From assembly GCA_903941105.1 (NCBI GenBank), contig CAJANL010000235.1:1-64000 (forward strand): a DNA stretch of 64,000 nucleotides. The letters are read 5' to 3'. Below the pieces are notes generated by a model. The model did not search any database. It was not told the origin of the DNA and worked only from the letters and a program-made list of their open reading frames with translations. Numbering within the stretch: position 1 is the stretch's first letter; each line of letters starts with the position of its first letter. Positions 51,359 to 61,484 of this stretch are shown piece by piece. The translations under genes and the position numbers were made by a program. The stretch comes from an uncultured Rhodospirillaceae bacterium. Its GTDB lineage: Bacteria > Pseudomonadota > Alphaproteobacteria > Rhodospirillales > Magnetospirillaceae.

Positions 51359-53445
51359 CAGAAGCCCTGCTTTATCGTTAGCAATCCGGTATGACTGGTG
51401 TAGCCGGTCCGTAGGTCACCCTGGTATTCGAGCCGCAGGGACAGATCATCGCTACGTTGCAGGGTGCCGCCAAGCACTACCTCCGCACCGTTGGATGGAA
51501 GACGGGCAGTATTCAGTACATAGCCTGCGCCGCTGAGATTGGCGACGGTGACGATGGGGCTATGGACATAGTCATGGTGCCAGCCAGCCTGGGCATCGCC
51601 GGTCAGCGGCCCCCAAGCCGTGTCGATGCGGCGTGCCAGCTTGACGCCCAGCACATTCTCGACATTGTTGAAGCTCTGCCCCTCCACGTTCTGGTTCACC
51701 GAGCTGCCGGTCTCGGTATAGCCCTGGTTCCATACCCGAGAGGCGCGGAGGCTGCCCATGGGGGTGACGGTGAGGGCCTCGTTCATCGCGAGGTCATATC
51801 CGGCGGTCAGCTTTGCCTGCCCCTGCCAGCCGTGATACTCGGCGTTCGCCGTCTCGCCCAGAAAGCTGATGCCGCGCTTCTGGTCGTAATGATTGAACCC
51901 AACCGAGGTCAGTCCCTGCAGCCATAGCGCCTCTGCCGAGGGGCGCCAGGTGGCGTAGAGGTTCAGTTGGTAAGTGTCGGTGACGCTGGAATTGCCCGAG
52001 GCGCTGTCGCGGCCCTTGGCGGCGTTGCGCAGCCAATTGACGGTGGCGCCGGCCACCACGTTGTCGGAGGCATGCACGTCGGCACCGAACAGCAGGCCAT
52101 AGGCGTTGGATGAAAAGCCGCTGCCCGCCGACGAGGTGTCCAGATTGGTGTGGTTGCCCAGCACCTGTCCCCACAGCGCCCCCTTGTTATAGCCGTTACC
52201 GGTCGAGACGCCCGTGGTGGTGCCCTGGCCGTCGGAATTTCGGCTCATGCGGCCGCTCAGATGGTTGCCGATTGCGGCATTGCTGGGAGTGGTGGTCGAG
52301 CCGCTGGCCGCTACCGAAGCGGACAGGCTGGTGGCGCCCAACTGGCTCATGGCGCGCTGCTGCTCCGATCCCGACAGGACGGCCAAGCCCGACAACTGGT
52401 TGGCCAGGCCGCCCTGGGCGGCGATCTGGTCGAGGGTCTGACCGAGGGCGATGCCGTTTCCCCCCATCGGCCGGCCAACCACGGCCCAGGCGGAAGACCT
52501 GATGGTTAGGTTGTAGCAGTAGGTCGAAACGCCACAACTGCCGCTCAGCCCCAAGGCGTAGGTCATGCCGCCCACCGTCACATAGCTGAAGGTCAGCGGC
52601 GAACTGGAGGCGATGACGTCGGCATAGGTGCTGGCGGCATAATTGACGCCGCTGGCCTTGGCGAGGCCGTAGGTCAGGTTGGTGTCGGTGGTGGTGAAGA
52701 CCACCGTGCCGGGGGAGGCGGCGCTGCTGAAATAGGTGTTGTAGGTACCGGGCAGAGTTCCATTAAAGGTAAGGCCGCGCTGGGCGTTGGTCAGGGTGCC
52801 GATGGTGCCGGTGTTGTCGATGCCGTATGAACCGCCACCGCCGGTGATGGTGCCGGTATTGGTCAGGGTGCTGATGCCAAGTTCGACGTTTAAAATGGCG
52901 CTGCCGTTGCTGCTGGTGATGATGCCGGAATTGATTAGAGCATCAGTGGAAAATATATATACAGCTTGGCCCCAATTGCCGGTGTTGGAGATGGTCCCGG
53001 TGTTAGTCAGGGTGCCCATGAAACCGGTGTGTATGGTGTAGGTCGTAAAATTGGCACCGCTGATGATGGTGCCGCCATTGCTCAGGGAGGTAATGTTGCC
53101 TTTATTGTCGACCGCAGTATCGTGACCGCTAATTGTACCGGTGTTGATAAGGGTGCCTATAGTGGCAAGTGGGTCATTATAGATGCCGCGTGTGTTTGAT
53201 CCGCTGCCAATGATGGTGCCATCGTTAGTCAATGCACCGATATTCTAAAAATTTATTATGGCGTGGCCGTGGTTATTCGTGTTCTCCACCCTCACTCCGC
53301 TGGCGACACTGAAATCCCCATCCGCAGGAATGGTGTAGGCGGTGTTGGTGCTCGGGATTGCCGTCTCGGCCCAGGCGGCACTTGCCGCCATCAAGGCCGG
53401 GAACGCCACGGCGGAGCACAGGAGGACGCGAAGGCGCACGATCAA
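51358..53445 (-). pseudogene. Autotransporter (type Va) interrupted by an in-frame TAG at 53245-53247
   Basis: 53445..53248 encodes signal peptide (SAAWAETAIPSTNTAYTIP...HGHAIINF); after TAG the same frame continues NIGALTNDGTIIGSG... through the barrel to 51358. Confidence 0.85.
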
Positions 53446-56213
53446 AATTCCATGCGGGCCTGTAACGATCCGGTATGGCTGACAAAGCGGTCGCTCAGGC
53501 CCGCGTCGTACTTGGCCGAGATCGTCATGTTGCGGACGGAGGCCATGTCGACGCCGATACCCAGGGTGAAGGATTCGCGAGCAACCTCTGAGGCTGCGGT
53601 GGTGAAGGACGAACCACCATCGACATAGCTCGAGGTCTGATTCTGGGCTGAGGTGTTGAACTCGTGCTGCCAGATGGCCCGCGCGTTCGGCTTGATATCC
53701 CAGTCGCCGATCTTGGCCATGGTGGTTGAAACCTTGGCCCCCAGGCCGGATTTGATCGAGTCGGTCTCCGAACTTCCGACCGACAGGGCAGCAGCCGCCC
53801 CGGTTTCGGTATAGGCGTCCTGACTAAGGTGGTTGTAGGCCAGTGACAGCAGCGGTGTGACGGTGGTCTTGCCGACCGGCAGGGGCACGCCCAATTCCGC
53901 CTTGGCGCCGTACTGCTGTCCCGCATACGAGGACTTGGCGGTCTGCCGGCTGGCCCCCGAGATGTTGATCACGCGGGTGCCGTCATAGTCGTGCACGCCG
54001 TAGGTGAGCGCTCCGTCCACATGCCAGCGCTCGGCGGAATAGGTGCCATAGAGGCTGGCGATATAGGAGCTGATGTCCTGGCCCGAACCGTCGCGCGAAC
54101 CCGAATCGGCGACGTTGGTCCGGGCATAGGCAAGCGACAGCCCCAGGCGCACCGCGTCCAGCACCTTGGCATCGGCGCCAAAGGCGAGGCCGTAGGTGTC
54201 GGCCGAATAGCCGTCTACGTCCTGGCGACGATCCTGGGTGGCGGTCGAGCCGAAGCCCTGCCCCCACACCCCCAGCCCACGCAGCATTTCACCCGACGAG
54301 ACGCCGGTGCCGCCGGTGTCGGCCGAGGCGGCCCGCACGCTGTCGGTGCGGATCGAGATGGTGTTGACGGCCTGCCCGACCGCGCCCAGCGCCGCCTGGG
54401 TGGTGCCGCCGTTGGTCGAGGGGCGCAACTGGGCCGCCGCCTTCTCGATATCCTTGCTGTCGGTCAGGTTGTTGACCGCGCTGGACAACGACATCATGGC
54501 GGCGTTGGAGCCGGAATAGGTCGCCAGGGTGCTGAGGCCCTTGCTGTTTACCGCCGTCGTGGCGGCGGCGGCGTTGGCCCCGGCCGAAGTCAGAATCACG
54601 TTGGTGTAGCCGGTGCCATAGGAAACGCCATCGGTGTCGGTCTCACCGGCGCCGGTGACCGAACTGACCGTCCAGCGGACGCCTCCGGAATTGACCACGG
54701 TGGGCATATTGACGATGGTGCGGCCCACAGTGTCCTGAACGATCACGTATTTTGCCCCGGTCGCCACTGATCCGACAATGGTAGGCGTAATGACGGGGAC
54801 ACCACTATTCAACATCGTGCCCGCCGGCATGTCGTTGAAAACCCAATATCCATGTCCACCGGAAGTCGTGTTGATGGTGGTCTTCAGAATATATGTTTGG
54901 CTCAGATTTTCGCTTCCACCGGCAACATAATTCCAGGTCAGCTTTGATGTCCCAAGGTCAAATGTACTGTTGCTGTAGAGCGTTATGCCTTGCGAATATA
55001 TCTGTGAGTCGCCACCGAGAGTGAGAGTTGATCCATTGGCAATAGTTACGGACTGGCTTTCCGTAATGTTTCCGGTAAAGGTAGTCGTTCCACCTTGGAA
55101 TCTAATGGAAGAGGATGTTCCCGACCCTTCACCGGTAATATTGCCGGTTGCCGTGTTTCCGCCCTGACTTCCATCAAATATGAAGGTGTCGCCAAAAGCA
55201 GACGCCTTGATCCTGCCGGTGATGGTTCCGTAGTTGGTTAACGTCGAGGCGCCAGTGCCAGAGTGATAGGAGACGGCGGTATCGTTTGTTCCGTTCGTCG
55301 ATTTCGAAATAGTACCGTAGTTGACAATCGACGTTCCGGTTCCACTGCTCTTTATTGTTGGTGTGTCATTCTGTGACGTGGCGGATGAGATTGTTCCGTA
55401 GTTAGTGATGGTGGTGGAGGCAATTCCACTCCCAATCTCGATGGCTGGATAGGCATTGCCGGAAGTGGCTATTGTTCCCCGGTTAGTAATGCTCGCGTTG
55501 GCAGCCCCAACAGCGATACCAATTCCACCAGCTCCGATGATCTGGCCGGTACTGTAGTTGTTTATCGTTGCGCCGGTAGCCGCGCTGCCAATAGCAACTG
55601 CCGCATTGTTGATATTGTAGGTGGCTGGTGTGCCCCCATTGGCGCTTCCGTTCGTTCCTCTCGTACCGGATTGAACTGTTCCCGCATTGGTCAGCGTTGC
55701 GTTGGCGCTTCGAATGTCCACGCCGGAAGCACCGCCATTTACACCCGCCGTGCCTCCGGTGCCACCAGCCGCTCCACCATTGCCGCCCGTGCCTCCCTGA
55801 ACAGTCGCCCCTTGTGAAATGGAAATAGTCGCGGGATTAACGCCATAGTTCACATAAATACCTGCGCTGTCGCCGCCATCCCCACCATTAAAGGCTCCTG
55901 CACTCCCGTCACCGCCATTGCCGCCGGTGCCACCGGTAACCGTGCCACCAGTGACGTTCACGACCGTGCTGCTGGCATTCATATTGATGCCGGCACTATT
56001 GTTGCCGTTACTGCCGTTGCCAGGAGATCCGTTGCTGCCGTTGGAAGCTGTCGGCCCTGTGACTGTTCCAGAACTGGTATAGGGTGTATTTCCACCGTTC
56101 ACAGTCACGTTCGCGTCTGCGGCGAATTGCGCCCACGCAGACCCCGCCGTCATGACCAAGATCGCCAGGGGGGACACGCTCGCCAACAACGCACGATTAA
56201 TCGACCACTTCAT
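53442..56213 (-). CDS. Autotransporter domain-containing protein with Gly/Asn/Thr-rich passenger
   Basis: Signal peptide MKWSINRALLASVSPLAILVMTAGSAWA; MLRGLGVWGQGFGSTATQDRRQDVDGYSADTYGLAFGAD; terminal F. Confidence 0.92.
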   Translation of the reverse strand: MKWSINRALLASVSPLAILVMTAGSAWAQFAADANVTVNGGNTPYTSSGTVTGPTASNGSNGSPGNGSNGNNSAGINMNASSTVVNVTGGTVTGGTGGNGGDGSAGAFNGGDGGDSAGIYVNYGVNPATISISQGATVQGGTGGNGGAAGGTGGTAGVNGGASGVDIRSANATLTNAGTVQSGTRGTNGSANGGTPATYNINNAAVAIGSAATGATINNYSTGQIIGAGGIGIAVGAANASITNRGTIATSGNAYPAIEIGSGIASTTITNYGTISSATSQNDTPTIKSSGTGTSIVNYGTISKSTNGTNDTAVSYHSGTGASTLTNYGTITGRIKASAFGDTFIFDGSQGGNTATGNITGEGSGTSSSIRFQGGTTTFTGNITESQSVTIANGSTLTLGGDSQIYSQGITLYSNSTFDLGTSKLTWNYVAGGSENLSQTYILKTTINTTSGGHGYWVFNDMPAGTMLNSGVPVITPTIVGSVATGAKYVIVQDTVGRTIVNMPTVVNSGGVRWTVSSVTGAGETDTDGVSYGTGYTNVILTSAGANAAAATTAVNSKGLSTLATYSGSNAAMMSLSSAVNNLTDSKDIEKAAAQLRPSTNGGTTQAALGAVGQAVNTISIRTDSVRAASADTGGTGVSSGEMLRGLGVWGQGFGSTATQDRRQDVDGYSADTYGLAFGADAKVLDAVRLGLSLAYARTNVADSGSRDGSGQDISSYIASLYGTYSAERWHVDGALTYGVHDYDGTRVINISGASRQTAKSSYAGQQYGAKAELGVPLPVGKTTVTPLLSLAYNHLSQDAYTETGAAAALSVGSSETDSIKSGLGAKVSTTMAKIGDWDIKPNARAIWQHEFNTSAQNQTSSYVDGGSSFTTAASEVARESFTLGIGVDMASVRNMTISAKYDAGLSDRFVSHTGSLQARMEF

Positions 56214-56615
56214 TGCATCCCCCAGTCCCACAGTGCGGGACGGCTAACTCGGTTTCTGATCGTCCCTGCGTTCCGTCGGGGACGGCCATTGGCGTGGGCC
56301 GGTTTCACTCTCACGGATAACTACGCGGCAGACTTGCAGCCCCGCGCGGCTATGCGCAATCAATGAGAAATGTTTCCAGAGAGTTCATCGCGCTTAGCTA
56401 GGCTCTGTCTCGCGCTTGGACTCGTCCTCATAGATTTTCCTGGCGGATTCCTCTCCGCATGTCCCGCATCCAGAAGTGCGGCGCAATGAGCGGGGCGAGA
56501 AGCGACAACTCCAACCTCACCGGCACGTTTTTCCACTTTCGCGTACGGTATCCGTCACCACATCGGCCGCAAGTTGGCATTTTTACCCAGTGCGGTCGGG
56601 GCGCCCCCAGCCTCG

Positions 56616-57044
56616 TCATGCCTGGATAAGCCCAAGGTCCAGGGCCGTGGCGATTGCCTGGCTGCGGCCACGGGCCTTGAGTTGCCGGGCGGCGGCGGTG
56701 AAGTGGTGCTCCACCGTCCGCACCGACAGGCCCAAGCGGGCGGCGATTTCCTTCGAGCGCAACCCCTGGGCGGCGAGGCCCAAAATCTCGCGCTGCCGCG
56801 GTGAAAGCGTCAGGGGCAGACCGCCCTTTTTCTTGGCCGCCACCTGTCGGCAAAGTTCCAGCGCCCGTGCCATGTGGGGGATCAGGAGCCTGAAGGCGGC
56901 CCGCGCCTCCTCGGTGAAGTGCGGTGCGTCATCGAACTGGACGGTCTCGATGCGCGTCACCACGTCGTGCTTCCCTTGAGTCACGGCGGCGTACAGTCGG
57001 GCGGTCAGATCCAGGACCTCTTGCAGATCGAACGGCCTGGTCAT
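56616..57044 (-). CDS. Short LuxR-type HTH transcriptional regulator
   Basis: LTLSPRQREILGLAAQGLRSKEIAARLGLSVRTVEHHFTAAARQL. Confidence 0.9.
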   Translation of the reverse strand: MTRPFDLQEVLDLTARLYAAVTQGKHDVVTRIETVQFDDAPHFTEEARAAFRLLIPHMARALELCRQVAAKKKGGLPLTLSPRQREILGLAAQGLRSKEIAARLGLSVRTVEHHFTAAARQLKARGRSQAIATALDLGLIQA

Positions 57045-57101
57045 TTCCTCGCTTCCGGTACATGGCGCCTTCGGGATTCACCATGCGCCCCCCAAGAATT
57101 T

Positions 57102-57143
57102 GTCCCACAACAATCGGATGGGACGCGTCCCAGCCGATGGGAG
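57102..57143. promoter_or_regulatory. Near-perfect 26-bp palindrome ATCGGATGGGACGCGTCCCAGCCGAT (57113-57138) with flanking GTCCCA/TGGGA half-sites
   Basis: Only one mismatched pair; core TGGGACGCGTCCCA perfect; upstream of the LuxR gene. Confidence 0.65.
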
Positions 57144-57432
57144 GGCACGCCACAGCCTCCCTTATCAACGCGCACAGTAGCGGGGGCGTCCCTCGCCACA
57201 AGTTGTCAATTTTTCCTAGGCAGACGCACAGAACCACTCTTTCGGGTGGGGAAAAAGCGACGGGTTGAGGTGGCGCCGCGGTATTGGCAGACTGCCAGCG
57301 CTAAACCGTGGCAATAGGAAGCGCCCAACCGCTGCGGTTGATCAGGGATTTGCGTTGCCGCGCTGCCCGTTATAGGGTCGTTGTCGAGGTTGAAACTCTG
57401 CCGCTATAGGTGGCCAAAGTACGGGGAATGGT

Positions 57433-59766
57433 ATGTTGCGACGGGTTTTAGGTTTTGCCGGCGCATTACTGACGGTCCTGTATGCGGCCAATTGCTACGC
57501 CCAGTTCGGTGGCGGCTTTTCGGGGGTTCAGACTCGCATCCTCGAACGCTCCATCAGCCGCAATCTCGACCGCATCTTCAAGCCGAAGCTGATCATTTCG
57601 AAAGGTGCAACCGGCCCGGTCACCGCCGTGGGGTTGAGTGACGATGAGCACTACCTGGTCTCGGCCGTCGGCGACAACACTGTCCGGGTCTGGGACCTGT
57701 GGGTTGGACGCGAGCTGGCGCGCCTTCCCGCCCATGGCGACCGGATTACAGCAGTTGCCGTCGGCCATCGGGGCAATTTCTTTGCGACCGCCTCGCAGGA
57801 CCGAACGGTGAAAATCTGGAGCCTCAGGCGTCTCGGGCCGCCCGTGACCCTCGGGGCGCCAAACGCCGAAATTACCAGCCTGACATTTCTGGGCGATGAC
57901 AGCCGATTGGCGACGGTTGGCGTCGATGGGGGGGTGAAGGTCTGGTCTTTGTCCGATAAGCGGGTCTTGTCCGACTTTCAGGCCCATGGCGCCGGCCGGG
58001 CGGTGATCGCCGCGCCGCCGGATGGCACCCGGATCGTGAGCGCCGGGGCCGACGGCTTTGTTCGTGTGTGGAATTCCGCGTCGGGGGAACGGATGGCCGA
58101 GATCGGCTCCGGCGGGGCGGCGACGGCCCTGAGCCTCAATCGCGAAGACGGACGAATTGCGGCGGCCCTGCTTGATGGGTCGATCGTGCTGCTTCAGGCC
58201 GATGGGGCGCGGATCGGGCAGTTGGTCGGGCATGACGGCAAAGTCTCGTCGGTCGCCTTCGTCCCCAAGACCGGGCGGCTATTATCCGGCGGAATCGACG
58301 GGACGGTACGGCTGTGGGACGCGCAGGCGCCTGGGCGGGAACCACGGGTTTTCGGGCGGCACGATGGTCCGGTAACCGGCGTGGAAGTGAGCCATGACGG
58401 CGCCTTTGCCATGTCGGTGTCCGAGGATGGAACCACGCGCTTGTGGAATGTGGCAACCGGAGCCCAACTCCTGACGTTGATTTCCACCACTTCGGGTTGG
58501 GCGGTGATTGACGCCAAGGGCCGTTATGACGGCAATGAGCCCGCTCTCTCGGGGATTGATTGGCGGTCCGATGATGCGGTGGCCAATATCGACGATTTTG
58601 CGGAGACCCATTACCAATCGGCGCTGCTGCCCAGGACACTCAAGGACGGGGAGGCCATCGCCGATGCCAAGACCATCGTCGATGGCGTGGCCTATCCGCC
58701 GAAAATCCGGATTGTCTCCGAAACCGGGCGAGCAGAGACCAAGTCGGTGGTCGTCGAGATCACGGCCGAGGATAACGGTGGCGGCGGCGTCTCGGAAATC
58801 CGCCTGTATCGAAACGGCAAGCTGGTGCGCGCGAGCGCCGGCCAGATGCGACGGGACGACCCGAAGCGGCTGGTGGGGCGGTATGAGTTGGATGTCGAGA
58901 GTGGGCAGACGGTCGTTTCCGCCACCGCAATCAACAATGAACGCCTGGAGAGCCGTCCCGAGACTATCACCGTGGCGAGCGGGCGGCCGCAGCGCCGGGG
59001 CAAAATCCATCTTCTTACCGTCGGCATTAACAAATATCGGGACCGCAGCCTCGATCTTTTTTACGCGAAACCCGACGCTCAGAGCATCGATGGCTATTTC
59101 GCTGCCGGCAAGGCGGCCTTGCCCGTGGCGGCCCAGGTCGCACTACGCGACGGACAGGCCACCCGGGACAATATCCTGGCCGCGATACGCACGTTCCGGG
59201 ACGTGCCGCAGGAGGATATGGTTGTCGTTTACCTCGCTGGCCACGGGGTGAGTGCGGGCGACCAATGGTATTTCATCAGCCATGACGCCCAGCTTTCGGG
59301 TGACGTCCAAGATGGCGCCATCGGCGTTCTCTCGTCGTCGGAGATCAAGGCTGAAGTTGAAGCGCTGAATGCCGATCGAATCCTGCTTTTGATCGACACC
59401 TGCCATTCAGGGTCTCTGGTGGAGCCGATCAAGGATTACCGCGGAATGAAGGCGTTGCGGCTGTTGGCCCGAACCGTCGGAACTCATGTGCTTGCGGCCA
59501 CCGATCGCACCCAGTCTGCGATCGAACTGCAAAAGCTTGGCCATGGGATATTTACCTACGCGCTCCTCGATGGCCTGAAGGGCAATGCCGATTACATCGG
59601 TAATGGCGTCGTCTCCGCAACCGGCTTGGTTCGCTATGTCGAAGAGGCGGTCCCGCTTCTGGCAAAGCAATACGCCGAGGATGATCAGTACCCAACGGGC
59701 CTCTCGCGAGGAATTGACTTTCCCGTTTCAGTTGCTGAGCAGTCCAGAGTCTTAACAGGTCGCTAA
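57433..59766 (+). CDS. Exported WD40-repeat protein with C-terminal caspase-like (peptidase C14) domain
   Basis: Signal peptide ending CYA|QF; WD repeats (NTVRVWDLWVG, RTVKIWSLRR, GTVRLWDAQ, GTTRLWNVATG); VVVYLAGHGVS and RILLLIDTCHSGS dyad. Confidence 0.92.
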   Translation: MLRRVLGFAGALLTVLYAANCYAQFGGGFSGVQTRILERSISRNLDRIFKPKLIISKGATGPVTAVGLSDDEHYLVSAVGDNTVRVWDLWVGRELARLPAHGDRITAVAVGHRGNFFATASQDRTVKIWSLRRLGPPVTLGAPNAEITSLTFLGDDSRLATVGVDGGVKVWSLSDKRVLSDFQAHGAGRAVIAAPPDGTRIVSAGADGFVRVWNSASGERMAEIGSGGAATALSLNREDGRIAAALLDGSIVLLQADGARIGQLVGHDGKVSSVAFVPKTGRLLSGGIDGTVRLWDAQAPGREPRVFGRHDGPVTGVEVSHDGAFAMSVSEDGTTRLWNVATGAQLLTLISTTSGWAVIDAKGRYDGNEPALSGIDWRSDDAVANIDDFAETHYQSALLPRTLKDGEAIADAKTIVDGVAYPPKIRIVSETGRAETKSVVVEITAEDNGGGGVSEIRLYRNGKLVRASAGQMRRDDPKRLVGRYELDVESGQTVVSATAINNERLESRPETITVASGRPQRRGKIHLLTVGINKYRDRSLDLFYAKPDAQSIDGYFAAGKAALPVAAQVALRDGQATRDNILAAIRTFRDVPQEDMVVVYLAGHGVSAGDQWYFISHDAQLSGDVQDGAIGVLSSSEIKAEVEALNADRILLLIDTCHSGSLVEPIKDYRGMKALRLLARTVGTHVLAATDRTQSAIELQKLGHGIFTYALLDGLKGNADYIGNGVVSATGLVRYVEEAVPLLAKQYAEDDQYPTGLSRGIDFPVSVAEQSRVLTGR

Positions 59767-59883
59767 TGTCGTTGATCCGGCACATGATACCCCTTATCAT
59801 AGAGATATGAATTCAGATATTATCCCATCTATAGATGGCCGTTAGGCTGCTTCCAGATGCGGACTAGAGAGGGGGCGGGTTTA

Positions 59884-60930
59884 ATGCGGTATGGATATGC
59901 AGTGTTCGCGGGGGCAATGATGCTTGCCTCCCCATTTGGCGCGGCTTATGCCGCAAGCAGCAGCGAGACAGTTCCTACCGCAGTGGCGACGACGACCGCA
60001 GTCTCGCAGACCTCCACACAAAACGTCGTCCGCACGATCTCAAACGCCATCAGTGGCAGCTTGGCGCGTGTGTTCAATTCAGGAGGCATGTTCAAGTCCG
60101 GTCCCTCCAACAAGCGTACCAGCATGGCGGATGGGGAGACCGGAATCTCGGCGGGCGAGGGTGGAGCAACGATCGGCACATGGGGTAGCCTCGATTACAC
60201 CTATCTCCGCGTCGTTCCTGATGGGAACTCGGATCAACGCCGATTGACCGACATCTACACCGGGGTCGCGGGGGCGGATTACGCCTTCGATGATCATTTG
60301 CTTGGGGGGGTGGCGGTGAGCTATGCCAGAGCAAACACAGACGGGCGCAAGACAAAGACAAATGGCGCCAAACTTAATCAGGAATCAGACTCAATAACCG
60401 TGTCGCCGTATTTAGGCTATTCTCCATTGGAGAATCTAACCATTGACAGCATGATCGGATACACCCATTCTTTTATTCGGACTCACGATTACAGCTCGTC
60501 AACCGTGGCAACCGGCAGTAATGATTCTGATACATATTTCGCTGCGGTCAATGCAGGTTATGTATTTGGGCTGACGGACCATTTGGCCTTTAAAGTTTTT
60601 GCCGGCTTCAGCGCCCAACATGCCGAGGTAGACAGCTATCGCGACAGCCAGAATAATGACATTCAGGGGGATACTTCCGAGCATTGGCAGGCTCGGGTTG
60701 GAGGAAAACTGATGACTGCCTTGGCAGACACCTCCCAGGGTTACCTCTCCGCTGCCTACGAGCGCGATAAGTCCATGGTTGCGATCTCCGAGAGTTCGCT
60801 CCGGCTTTCTGCTGGAACAGCGACGGACATATCCTCGGCTCTGAACTTTAACCTCGAGGCGACGGCAAACGTTGGTCGTGAGACCCAGCAGGAGTATGGC
60901 CTCGCCGCCAACCTCCGCCTGGCGTTCTGA
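59884..60930 (+). CDS. Autotransporter beta-barrel protein with minimal passenger
   Basis: Signal peptide SPFGAAYA|ASSS; WGSLDYTYLRV...GVAGADYAFDDHLLGGVAVSYARANTDG...YGLAANLRLAF-stop. Confidence 0.85.
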   Translation: MRYGYAVFAGAMMLASPFGAAYAASSSETVPTAVATTTAVSQTSTQNVVRTISNAISGSLARVFNSGGMFKSGPSNKRTSMADGETGISAGEGGATIGTWGSLDYTYLRVVPDGNSDQRRLTDIYTGVAGADYAFDDHLLGGVAVSYARANTDGRKTKTNGAKLNQESDSITVSPYLGYSPLENLTIDSMIGYTHSFIRTHDYSSSTVATGSNDSDTYFAAVNAGYVFGLTDHLAFKVFAGFSAQHAEVDSYRDSQNNDIQGDTSEHWQARVGGKLMTALADTSQGYLSAAYERDKSMVAISESSLRLSAGTATDISSALNFNLEATANVGRETQQEYGLAANLRLAF

Positions 60931-61030
60931 CGCAAAGCTGCTGTGGCTGGCGTTCGAACTCGGCTATTGACGCCCCGGTTCGCGTCCACTCATCCTATTT
61001 ATAGTTGGGCTATCTGACGGGGGCGTGAGC

Positions 61031-61471
61031 ATGAACATTCGCACCGGACTGGTGATTTTTGCCGTGGCGTTGATCCAGGGGGGGGTGCCGGCCATCGCGG
61101 ACCCCTTAATCACGGACGAAGAGGCGATGCTGCCGACACCGTCGGCCGTCAAAAATGCCCGTGGCATCTCGCGCGGGCCATCCATTCGCTATGAGATGCC
61201 AGAACCTGTTGCTGCCCACAAACCCTTCACCTTCAAAATAGAATTCGAGCCGCATGGCAAGGCAACGATTGATCCGGCGAAGGTGCAGGTCACCTATCTC
61301 AAGCTTCCCAGCATCGACCTGACAACGCGCATCCGGCCGTTCATTACGCACAAAGGTATTGATTTCCCAATGGCCGAGGTGCCGGCTGGGCGTCACCCGC
61401 TAAGGATCGACATTGAAGACAGCAGTGGCAGAACTAGCCAGGCGACCCTTGTCTTGGTCGCCGAAAAGTAG
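61031..61471 (+). CDS. Exported hypothetical protein
   Basis: Signal peptide (GVPAIADP); possible beta-sandwich: PVAAHKPFTFKIEFEPHGKATIDPAKVQVTYLKLPSIDLT. Confidence 0.65.
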   Translation: MNIRTGLVIFAVALIQGGVPAIADPLITDEEAMLPTPSAVKNARGISRGPSIRYEMPEPVAAHKPFTFKIEFEPHGKATIDPAKVQVTYLKLPSIDLTTRIRPFITHKGIDFPMAEVPAGRHPLRIDIEDSSGRTSQATLVLVAEK

Positions 61472-61484
61472 CTTCCGTTGGATG

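Noticed and set aside
53245-53445. 66-aa ORF as an independent gene
   Set aside because: Same frame as the downstream autotransporter, separated only by one TAG; treated as its N-terminus
57326-57340. 15-bp palindrome CAACCGCTGCGGTTG about 95 bp upstream of the caspase gene
   Set aside because: Short and of a composition expected by chance in GC-rich DNA; no second copy noticed
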